Below are positions 16,325 through 22,578 of a DNA stretch of 34,453 bases, piece by piece. Source of the stretch: Trichlorobacter sp. (GTDB taxonomy: Bacteria > Desulfobacterota > Desulfuromonadia > Geobacterales > Pseudopelobacteraceae); NCBI RefSeq assembly GCF_030247655.1, contig NZ_JAOTRZ010000013.1, forward strand, positions 1 to 34,453, read 5' to 3'. Made by a program: the position numbers and the translations under genes. Positions within the stretch are counted from its first letter, which is position 1. Each line of letters opens with the position of its first letter. Under the pieces are notes generated by a model. It searched no databases, had not been told where the DNA came from, and saw only the letters and a program-made list of their open reading frames with translations.

Positions 16325-16349
16325 CTACAACGCCTCCCAACAGCAACAT

Positions 16350-16386
16350 GAATAGTAAAAGCACCTGCAAGCTTCTTGCAGGTGCT
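16350..16386 (-). terminator. Strong hairpin terminator upstream of the Hsp70-like gene
   Basis: AGCACCTGCAAG (16360-16371) pairs perfectly with CTTGCAGGTGCT (16375-16386) around a 3-base loop. On the minus strand the stem is followed by TTTTACTATT; on the plus strand no T-run follows. It therefore works for leftward transcripts, yet it lies before, not after, the leftward Hsp70-like gene. Confidence 0.65.
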
Positions 16387-16462
16387 TCTGATAGTGCTAT
16401 CTGATTAATCATTAAAAGCAGCCACATACTAACAAGTACATCAGCCGTTGGATAGGTTTTTA
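16350..16462 (-). ncRNA. Candidate small RNA or attenuated leader upstream of the Hsp70-like gene
   Basis: On the minus strand a promoter-like pair, TTCAGG (16492-16497) and TATAAA (16469-16474), is spaced 17 bases apart. It would start a transcript near 16462 that ends about 110 bases later at the strong terminator hairpin at 16360-16386. No convincing reading frame is present. The transcript could be a free small RNA, or the 5' leader of the Hsp70-like gene with a regulatory terminator. The -35 box is weak, so this is inference from structure only. Confidence 0.25.
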
Positions 16463-16530
16463 TGCGATTTTATACGCAGTTAAAACTTGGTCCTGAAAAG
16501 ATATAGTACGCTTGCGATATATGAAGACAA

Positions 16531-16558
16531 CAAAAGACGGCCTGTTGACCGCCTTTTG
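16531..16558. terminator. Hairpin in the gene-less stretch before the methyltransferase
   Basis: CAAAAGACGG (16531-16540) pairs with CCGCCTTTTG (16549-16558), one A-C mismatch, loop of 8. It lies in the 371-base stretch 16325-16695, where I see no gene apart from the candidate small RNA above; an 83-codon minus-strand frame at 16460-16711 looks non-coding. The arm and the following bases (CCGCCTTTTGAGTAAA) closely resemble the hairpin at 17551-17574. Confidence 0.35.
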
Positions 16559-16695
16559 AGTAAAGCATGTCCTCGAAATTATCCGTGTTGAAGTTGCGAT
16601 GGAATTACGTATGATGTCTTGCTTCATTACGAAGAGACACCGTGCGTTGGAAGCGGCACTAGACGCGCCCCCATCAGGTACAGGAAATAACAGCA

Positions 16696-17352
16696 ATGGA
16701 TAGATCATCAAGAAACCGGCTCAACGAACGCCATCTGCCACTGTTCAGCGGTGACACCCTCTTCGATCGCATCGCCCGTGTCGTCTGCAAGGCCGGCTGT
16801 CTGCCACGTAAAGAGCTCTATGAAGCCTGGGAAGTAGCCCGGCGGGTACGGCGCCGGTTTCGCGGCGGCAGGGTGGTGGATCTGGCCTGCGGCCATGGTC
16901 TGCTGGCCCATATACTCCTGTTGCTGGACGACAGCTCCCCGCTGGCACTGGCCGTTGACCGGTACCTACCGGACAGTGCCAAGGCACTGGCAACCGTACT
17001 GGAAGCGGCCTGGCCCCGGCTACAGGGAAGGGTCAGGCTTGAACAGGGAGAGATCGAACAGGTTGTGCTCGGCCCGGATGATCTGGTGGTCTCCGTCCAT
17101 GCCTGCGGCGGGTTGACCGATCTGGTACTGGAGCGGGCACTGGCGGCCAGGGCCAGGATAGCGCTGCTCCCCTGCTGCCACGATCTGGACAGCGGGGATC
17201 AAGGGGGCTTGCAGGGTTGGCTGGACGGTCCGCTGGCCATTGACGCCACCCGGGTCGCACGGCTCAGGGCGCACGGCTACAAGGTTCAGACCCAAACCAT
17301 TCCGTTGGAGATCACCCCGAAAAACAGGCTTTTGCTGGGGGAGCCTGCCTGA
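16696..17352 (+). CDS. SAM-dependent methyltransferase, Methyltransf_32-like
   Basis: A 218-residue protein with a Rossmann-type SAM site VVDLACGHGLLAHILLLL (about residues 57-75) followed by ALAVDRY. Then come VSVHACGGLTDLVLERAL and ALLPCCHDL, a signature I associate with the Methyltransf_32 domain found in GSTCD-like and RNA-methyltransferase-like proteins. The substrate is unknown. AGGAAA lies before ATG 16696. It stands alone: gene-less DNA lies upstream and two terminators lie downstream. Confidence 0.75.
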   Translation: MDRSSRNRLNERHLPLFSGDTLFDRIARVVCKAGCLPRKELYEAWEVARRVRRRFRGGRVVDLACGHGLLAHILLLLDDSSPLALAVDRYLPDSAKALATVLEAAWPRLQGRVRLEQGEIEQVVLGPDDLVVSVHACGGLTDLVLERALAARARIALLPCCHDLDSGDQGGLQGWLDGPLAIDATRVARLRAHGYKVQTQTIPLEITPKNRLLLGEPA

Positions 17353-17377
17353 GGTGGACGTGTGTGGCAATAGACAG

Positions 17378-17404
17378 AAAAGCCTGCTTTTGGCGGGCTT
17401 TTTT
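17378..17404 (+). terminator. Rho-independent terminator after the methyltransferase gene
   Basis: AAAAGCC (17378-17384) pairs with GGCTTTT (17396-17402), followed by a T-run to 17404. It begins 26 bases after the methyltransferase stop. Confidence 0.75.
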
Positions 17405-17550
17405 AGTTGGTGCGGTGCAGAGGCAAGGAGATAAAACTTACATTTCAAGACCTTCAGCCCTTCGTGCATGCTGTCTCTGCAGCCATAAGGGTATATACGG
17501 GTATATTTTTGGGTAATCGATAAAGGAACGTGGTACTCGGTGGGGAGATG

Positions 17551-17574
17551 AAAGGCGGCCGATTGGCCGCCTTT
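17551..17574. terminator. Perfect hairpin, likely bidirectional terminator between convergent genes
   Basis: AAAGGCGGCC (17551-17560) pairs perfectly with GGCCGCCTTT (17565-17574) around GATT. T-tracts lie at both ends. It lies between the rightward methyltransferase and the leftward DUF1643 gene, 57 bases after the stop of the latter. The rest of the 279-base gap holds the terminator at 17378 and a GGGTATAT direct repeat. Confidence 0.6.
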
Positions 17575-17631
17575 TGATTAAAACACGGGAAACACCTATC
17601 GTTTCCCTCTCAACTGGTTAGTCGTGCTGGA

Positions 17632-18192
17632 TTAACTACAATCACTTACCATCCAATATGGAGTAGGTCGGAGATTAGCAGAGAGGTACAGGGGGTGAAC
17701 TGGCGTAATACCATCTTTAGCCAATTTTAGATAAGAAAGCCCAAGGTGATGCCCCAGCAGGTTGGCGACTTCTTTACCACGATTCTTGAGCGCCTGTGGA
17801 GGTGAGCCATACGCTAGCACGACTGTATTACTTCGACTCGCCATATGCAAAATAGCTTGGTCATTCTCTGGACCGATAGGGTCGGCTACTTTTAATAGTC
17901 TACATTTATCGGTAGCGCGATAGGCGTGAACATTACCGACTAGCTGCCCGCCGTAGCCCCAGGAGCGGGAAAATCTACCGGTTTTACGCAGGGTTGGATC
18001 GCTGTAGTCCAGACAGGCGACGCTTGGGTTCATGAGTATCCACAGGACCAACGGCTTACTTTGATCCCAAATCTCGGCGAGCTCATAACGGTATTGACCA
18101 CATTCCGAAAAACGAGCCGAGACACTGGAATCCATCGGCCAGGCGGGGCGGGATTTTCCACCCGCGTCGTGTTTTTCTATAGCTGTGTTCAT
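17632..18192 (-). CDS. DUF1643 domain protein
   Basis: A 186-residue protein with the DUF1643 pattern as I know it: SECGQYRYELAEIWDQSKPLVLWILMNPSVACLDYSDPTLRKTGRFSRSWGYGGQLVGNVHAYRATD, then VLAYGS and LKLAKDGITPVHPLYL. Conserved Asn-Pro-Ser and Asp-Pro-Thr motifs are visible. No signal peptide or membrane segment is seen. The family has no established function; it is scattered and often found in accessory or phage DNA. AGGAA lies about 8 bases before the ATG. It is a single-gene unit beside the brnTA module. Confidence 0.8.
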   Translation of the reverse strand: MNTAIEKHDAGGKSRPAWPMDSSVSARFSECGQYRYELAEIWDQSKPLVLWILMNPSVACLDYSDPTLRKTGRFSRSWGYGGQLVGNVHAYRATDKCRLLKVADPIGPENDQAILHMASRSNTVVLAYGSPPQALKNRGKEVANLLGHHLGLSYLKLAKDGITPVHPLYLSANLRPTPYWMVSDCS

Positions 18193-18352
18193 GTATATTC
18201 CTGACAGAGTGCTGACGCCAATTTACCTAATCCCGCTCACTATCTTTCTGAATAACTTCCATCAACATCGGCAAATCATCATGAATTTATGCTCCAGACA
18301 ATCTCCCCGCGAGAAACTGCGTTTATAGGTTCAAGTGTTTACCAATGTGTAA

Positions 18353-18664
18353 TCAATTAGCATGAGTCAGCTCTTCGCGCAAAACACGCCTTAACGTATC
18401 TTCAAGCAGATTCTGACTGAGATACTGTTTCAAGGCTTCATTGATCAGCGTTTGGTAGCCCCGATCACCGGCTTTAATTTTGAATGCAGCTACAACAGCA
18501 GTATCCAGCATGATGTTAACCCTCTGCTTACGCGGGGCATCCTTCAAACCGACCCGAAACCGGGCAGCATCAAGCACTGCCTGCGTCACTTTGGGTGCAT
18601 CATCAGATATTGTTGAAGAAGAGCGCCTGTTCTTCTTTATCTGCTTTTCGGATTGAGATGACAT
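18353..18664 (-). CDS. brnA: BrnA-type antitoxin
   Basis: A 103-residue antitoxin. The N-terminal about 25 residues are basic and Ser-rich. The ribbon-helix-helix DNA-binding part follows: KDAPRKQRVNIMLDTAVVAAFKIKAGDRGYQTLINEALKQYL. It would bind BrnT and repress the operon. GAGGAGG sits 7 bases before ATG 18664, an excellent ribosome site inside the toxin gene. The gene therefore overlaps the toxin gene by 62 bases. Toxin-first order is typical for brnTA and unlike the other modules here. Confidence 0.85.
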   Translation of the reverse strand: MSSQSEKQIKKNRRSSSTISDDAPKVTQAVLDAARFRVGLKDAPRKQRVNIMLDTAVVAAFKIKAGDRGYQTLINEALKQYLSQNLLEDTLRRVLREELTHAN

Positions 18665-18875
18665 GAATTTCCTCCTCTACTTCTGTATGCGCTACCAGAA
18701 CAACTACTTGTGAACCGTACAACCCCATGGTGATCCACCGCTGTTCTCCGTAGTTAAATCTGCTGTCTTCCCAGGTGAATGTTGGACCGGCAAATATTTC
18801 AGCAGCACGGGCGAAGTCAATGCCATGTTTCTTGATATTGCTGATCCGCTTCTTTTCATGCCATGTGAATAGCAT
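18603..18875 (-). CDS. brnT: BrnT-type ribonuclease toxin
   Basis: A 90-residue toxin of the BrnT family (RelE-like fold), beginning MLFTWHEKKRISNIKKHGIDFARAAEIF, with DSRFNYGEQRWITMGLYGSQVVVLVAHTE and HVISIRKADKEE. These are the expected BrnT motifs. Family members inhibit translation by cutting RNA. I chose ATG 18875 because family members start with MxFxWD/H; the frame is open 9 codons further to 18902. Neither start has a clear Shine-Dalgarno sequence. A perfect 6-base inverted repeat straddles the chosen start codon. Confidence 0.85.
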   Translation of the reverse strand: MLFTWHEKKRISNIKKHGIDFARAAEIFAGPTFTWEDSRFNYGEQRWITMGLYGSQVVVLVAHTEVEEEIHVISIRKADKEEQALFFNNI

Positions 18876-18888
18876 AGCACAACTATGC
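18872..18888 (-). promoter_or_regulatory. Candidate brnTA operator overlapping the brnT start codon
   Basis: GCATAG (18872-18877) and CTATGC (18883-18888) are perfect inverted repeats spaced by 5 bases. The complement of the left arm contains the ATG of brnT. An AT-rich stretch that could serve as a -10 region, TATAAATATAT, lies just upstream on the minus strand. Binding by BrnA or the BrnTA complex is inferred. Confidence 0.45.
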
Positions 18889-18976
18889 ATATATTTATAC
18901 ATATTGCAAGGAGTCTATACGTGGGAAAACCGTCAGCGGCAAATCGTGTCCTGACAGCCCCCAGATAGATCCCCCC

Positions 18977-19077
18977 ATAACCGGCGTTATAGCGATAACA
19001 GCAGTTATTGCTGACTAACAGGCTGATATTGCAATACTATCAACAAGCAACGCCATTTTCTCTATAACCAACGTTAT
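18977..19077 (+). promoter_or_regulatory. Three ATAAC-N4-GTTAT palindromes, candidate upstream activator sites
   Basis: Three copies of the same 14-base palindrome lie at 18977-18990 (spacer CGGC), 18995-19008 (AGCA) and 19064-19077 (CAAC). The first two are separated by 4 bases, centre to centre 18 bases. They lie about 105-205 bases before the predicted transcription start of the transporter gene, the distance at which sigma54 enhancer-binding proteins act. The spacer length also resembles Crp/Fnr-type sites. Otherwise the 370-base gene-less stretch 18876-19245 holds only the brnTA operator and the sigma54 promoter. Confidence 0.65.
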
Positions 19078-19155
19078 ACCCCTTACCCCACGCACAACGC
19101 CCCGCAAATACAAATTAAGTCTTTCATAGCAGCAGCTTACACACAAGCCAGCACG

Positions 19156-19172
19156 TTGGCACTGTATCTGCT
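19156..19172 (+). promoter_or_regulatory. Sigma54 (-24/-12) promoter of the transporter gene
   Basis: TTGGCAC at 19156-19162 and CTGCT at 19168-19172 match the sigma54 consensus TTGGCACG-N4-TTGCT, with the GG and GC elements at the required spacing. Transcription would start near 19183, giving a leader of about 63 bases with GAGGAGG before the start codon. Confidence 0.7.
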
Positions 19173-19245
19173 CTACCTATGACAAATCTCGTAATTCTGA
19201 GCCCTGCGGGGCGCAACAGACGACATAACGTCGAGGAGGCCTGTC

Positions 19246-20574
19246 ATGGCAATGTTCTGGATTCAATTTGTACTGGTGCTGGGTGCTGTGTTGATCGGTA
19301 TCCGCCGGGGTGGCGTTGCCCTGGGTCTGATCGGCGGCCTGGGGGTTGCGTTGCTGACACTGGGATTCCGCAGTGCCCCGTCTGAACCGCCAATCGCCGT
19401 GATGCTGATCATCCTGGCGGTGGTAACCGCTTCGGCTACCCTGCAGGTGGCTGGTGGTCTGGATTATCTGGTGCAGTTGACCGAGCGGCTGCTGCGGTCA
19501 CAACCCAAGTACGTGACTATTCTGGCCCCGCTTTCCACCTTCTTCCTGACCGTCTGCTGCGGCACCGGCCATGCCGTGTATGCCCTGCTGCCGGTTATCT
19601 CTGACGTGGCCCTGAAGACCGGTATCCGCCCTGAGCGGCCGATGGCCATCTCCAGCGTGGCCTCCCAGATGGGGATCACTGCCAGCCCGGTTGCGGCAGC
19701 GGTGACCTTCTTTCTTGGCTTTGCCGCCAAGGCCGGGTATCCGGTCACCCTGATTGATATTATTATGGTTACTATGCCAGCCGGTGTGATCGGGGTACTG
19801 GCTGCAGCAGCCTGGAGCTTTAACCGTGGCAAGGATCTGGATAAAGATGCCGAGTTTCAGGCACGGCTGGAAGACCCCGATTTCCGCGATGCCTTGAATG
19901 CAAATGTAACCACCCTGGACCAGAAGATCTCTACCACCGCCAAGTTTTCAGTGCTGCTGTTCTTTGCCGGTGTGGGTACGATCATTTTCCTGGCAAGTTT
20001 TCCTGAGCTGCTTCCACTTGCAGCCAACAAAAAGCCGGTTGCCATGACCACGGTGGTACAGTTTGTCATGCTTGCCTTTGGTGCCTTCATCATGTTTGCC
20101 AGTAATGTCAAAGCCAAAGATATTGCCCACTCCAGCGTCTTCACCGCCGGTATGATCGCCGTGGTCTCCATCTTCGGTATCGCCTGGATGAGCGATACCT
20201 TCATCTCCGCCAACAAAGCATTTCTGGTTGATAACATCGGCATCATGGTCAAAATAGCCCCCTGGACCTTTGCCATCGCCACCTTCTGCATCTCCGCCTT
20301 TGTCAAGAGTCAGGCTGCCACCCTGGCCATCACCCTGCCGCTGGGTCTGGCACTGGGCCTGCCGGTTCCGCTACTGCTGGGTCTAATGCCTGCCAGCTAC
20401 GCCTACTTCTTCTTTGCCTTCTATCCCAGTGATCTGGCTGCCATCAACATGGACCGCACCGGCACCACCAGGATCGGCAAGTACCTGTTAAACCATAGCT
20501 TCATGATCCCCGGACTGGTGGGAGTCAGTGTCTCCACCGTAATCGCCTACATGATCTCACGCTTCATATTCTAA
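19246..20574 (+). CDS. Anaerobic C4-dicarboxylate transporter, DcuA/DcuB family
   Basis: A 442-residue inner-membrane carrier with about 10-12 hydrophobic segments. Dcu signature stretches are visible: VTASATLQVAGGLDYLVQLTERLLR, FFLTVCCGTGHAVYALLPVISDVALKTGIRPERPMAISSVASQMGITASP, MPASYAYFFFAFYPSDLAAINMDRTGTTRIGKYLLNHSFMIPG. Dcu carriers exchange fumarate or aspartate for succinate, or take up C4-dicarboxylates, in anaerobes; which direction applies is not shown. GAGGAGG lies before ATG 19246. Expression is probably controlled by sigma54 and the upstream palindromes. It is a single-gene unit followed by a hairpin. Confidence 0.9.
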   Translation: MAMFWIQFVLVLGAVLIGIRRGGVALGLIGGLGVALLTLGFRSAPSEPPIAVMLIILAVVTASATLQVAGGLDYLVQLTERLLRSQPKYVTILAPLSTFFLTVCCGTGHAVYALLPVISDVALKTGIRPERPMAISSVASQMGITASPVAAAVTFFLGFAAKAGYPVTLIDIIMVTMPAGVIGVLAAAAWSFNRGKDLDKDAEFQARLEDPDFRDALNANVTTLDQKISTTAKFSVLLFFAGVGTIIFLASFPELLPLAANKKPVAMTTVVQFVMLAFGAFIMFASNVKAKDIAHSSVFTAGMIAVVSIFGIAWMSDTFISANKAFLVDNIGIMVKIAPWTFAIATFCISAFVKSQAATLAITLPLGLALGLPVPLLLGLMPASYAYFFFAFYPSDLAAINMDRTGTTRIGKYLLNHSFMIPGLVGVSVSTVIAYMISRFIF

Positions 20575-20585
20575 TCGCCAAAACA

Positions 20586-20616
20586 AAGGGGGGCTACCGA
20601 TTACGGCACCCCCCTT
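20586..20616. terminator. Hairpin between convergent transporter and ompH-like genes
   Basis: AAGGGGGG (20586-20593) pairs with CCCCCCTT (20609-20616), and an inner stem CCG/CGG surrounds ATTA. It lies 12 bases after the transporter stop and 27 bases after the leftward ompH-like stop. No long T-run follows. Confidence 0.6.
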
Positions 20617-20642
20617 ACTATTAGTTGTGCGCAAAAATCTTG

Positions 20643-21305
20643 TTACTTCTTGGCACCCTTCTCATCCAGCGATTTAATAATATCACCAGTGATATCGACC
20701 ATGGCAACAGTTGAGCTAAGGTAGAGTAGATCACGGTTGGTGGCCACTGCAGCGAGCCCTTTCGCCTTGCCCTGTTCATCGGCAGCCTTGCCGATCGCCT
20801 CAAACAGACCCTTGGTCAACTTCTGCTGGTTCTCCATCAGCTCCTTCTCAGCCTTCATGCCAAACTTCTGAAATTCTTCAATCTTCTTTTGGAATTCCTT
20901 TGATTTTGCTTCGCGCTGCTGGGGTGAAAGGCTGGGCAGTTGGCGCTCGGTATCAGCCTTAAACTTATCCAGCTGCTTCCGCTTTCCTTCCACCTGTTTC
21001 TGCAATTTTGACTGTTGTGCCTTGATCTGAGCCTGAGCAGCCTTCCCCATAATTGTATCAGTTGAGACCTTGTTGATATCCACCACACCGATCTTCGTGA
21101 TTACAACCGGCTTGGCCTCTTCTTTGGCTGTTGGCAACAACGACAGGCCTGGCGCAGGTTTCAAGGCAGGTTGAGCGACCTCAGCAGCTGGCGCAGCAGC
21201 AGCTGGTGGCGTTACCGGTGCTGCCGGTTGATCAGCAGCCTGAGCGGCCAGAGCGGCCAGCAGAAGAGAACAGGAAACAAGAACAGTTCGTATCGATTTT
21301 TGCAT
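20643..21305 (-). CDS. OmpH/Skp-family periplasmic protein
   Basis: A 220-residue exported protein. Residues 1-23 are a signal peptide ending in AQA, followed by a Pro/Ala-rich segment to about residue 65. The OmpH/Skp-like part starts at KIGVVDINKVSTDTIMGKAAQAQIKAQQSKLQKQVEGKRKQLDKFKADTERQLPSLSPQQREAKSKEFQKKIEEFQKFG, a long charged coiled coil, and ends with a return strand (LLYLSSTVAMVDITGDIIKSLDEKG). Skp-type proteins hold unfolded outer-membrane proteins. The long Pro/Ala linker and the pairing with an MCP are unlike the usual bamA-skp context, so it is probably a paralogue. AAGGTG precedes the ATG; it lies 20 bases after the MCP gene. Confidence 0.78.
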   Translation of the reverse strand: MQKSIRTVLVSCSLLLAALAAQAADQPAAPVTPPAAAAPAAEVAQPALKPAPGLSLLPTAKEEAKPVVITKIGVVDINKVSTDTIMGKAAQAQIKAQQSKLQKQVEGKRKQLDKFKADTERQLPSLSPQQREAKSKEFQKKIEEFQKFGMKAEKELMENQQKLTKGLFEAIGKAADEQGKAKGLAAVATNRDLLYLSSTVAMVDITGDIIKSLDEKGAKK

Positions 21306-21325
21306 AACACACCTTTCTTGTACGA

Positions 21326-22507
21326 CTAATTGATTCTGAATTTACTGACCATCTGCTGCAGTTCCGACGATGACGATGCCATCTGGGCTGCAGCAATCTT
21401 GGTTTCGTCAGCCCCCTGAGCTGCCTCACGAATCACCGAGGTGATACCGTGCATGCTGTCTGAGATAGCCACGGTTGAATTCGATTGTTGTGCAGAAGCT
21501 GATGCCACATGGGAGACCTGGCTGAGCAGTTCGCAGATTTTCTCACGAATACTGCTGATCGCCTCGCAGGAAAGCCGTACCCCTTCGCCCCCTTCATGCA
21601 CGCTGCCGACACTTTGTTCCATGGAACCGACCACGGCCCGGACATCACGTTGCAGAGCGGTGATAATCCCCTGAATTTCACGGGTTGCAGTAGCTGTCCG
21701 TTCTGCCAGATGACGTACCTCATCAGCCACCACGGCAAATCCACGGCCTTGATCACCTGCCCGAGCAGCCTCAATGGCGGCGTTTAACGCCAACAGATTG
21801 GTCTGATCAGCAATATCACCGATGGTTGAAAGGATGTCGCCGATCTGGTTGGAGGTATCACCCAGGTTCTTGACTGCAGAGGTGGTCTCGGTCATGACCC
21901 CTTCAATACTGCCCATCACCACCGACATGCCGGAGATGATCCGTTCGCCTTCCCGCGAGACCTGCTCAGCCTCGGTGGCCATGGCCGACATGGTATCGCA
22001 ACTGCAGGCGATCTCACTGCTGACGCTGGCCATGCCATCGGCTGACTGGCTGACCGCATCGGATTGAGAGGCGGCGCTGCCGGTGCCCTCGGCTATGGTT
22101 TCAGCAGTCTGGCGGAGACGATCCGATGCAGAGGCAACACTGTCAGTGGTCTGACGAATACCGGAGATCATGGTCTGCATGGCGGTCTGCAGGGTGGCGA
22201 TGGAACGGATAATGGCGCTGATCTCGTTATTCCGCTTGGCCGAGATGTTTTGACGCAGGTTGCCGTCGGTCATCTCCTTCAGATACCCAAGGATACGTTG
22301 CAAGGCATCGTTAACTGACCAGAATAACAGCCCACAGAAAAAAGCTCCGCCAACTACAAACAGGGCAGTGGCTCCAATGGCGTAACTAAGCGGAAGCGAC
22401 CTTCCAGCCCCCACAGCAAAAATGATGCAGAGGCTGTAACAGACTCCCAACAGGTAAATCCGCGTTTTGATCTTTAAGCCCAAATACTTATCCACAAAGA
22501 AACTCAT
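21326..22507 (-). CDS. Methyl-accepting chemotaxis protein without a periplasmic domain
   Basis: A 393-residue receptor. Two closely spaced membrane helices (about residues 16-34 and 42-63) leave almost no periplasmic loop. A short HAMP-like segment follows, then a long coiled coil with the highly conserved signalling tip [43 protein letters not shown]. The tip binds CheA/CheW. Lacking a ligand domain, it may sense membrane or cytoplasmic state, or redox (inferred). GGAG lies 10-13 bases before the ATG. It is probably cotranscribed with the ompH-like gene, and possibly with the oxidoreductase 71 bases upstream. Confidence 0.9.
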   Translation of the reverse strand: MSFFVDKYLGLKIKTRIYLLGVCYSLCIIFAVGAGRSLPLSYAIGATALFVVGGAFFCGLLFWSVNDALQRILGYLKEMTDGNLRQNISAKRNNEISAIIRSIATLQTAMQTMISGIRQTTDSVASASDRLRQTAETIAEGTGSAASQSDAVSQSADGMASVSSEIACSCDTMSAMATEAEQVSREGERIISGMSVVMGSIEGVMTETTSAVKNLGDTSNQIGDILSTIGDIADQTNLLALNAAIEAARAGDQGRGFAVVADEVRHLAERTATATREIQGIITALQRDVRAVVGSMEQSVGSVHEGGEGVRLSCEAISSIREKICELLSQVSHVASASAQQSNSTVAISDSMHGITSVIREAAQGADETKIAAAQMASSSSELQQMVSKFRIN

Positions 22508-22578
22508 GCTGATGCTCCACTGTTAAAATTAATTATTTGCAGGATATTATCTAATGAACATTAAATTTACCAGTATTT

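Noticed and set aside
16460-16711. An 83-codon minus-strand frame
   Set aside because: It starts inside the methyltransferase gene, has a low-complexity, mixed composition and no family resemblance; it also runs across a hairpin.
18326-18345. GGTTCAAGT as a tRNA T-arm
   Set aside because: No acceptor, D or anticodon arm can be paired around it.
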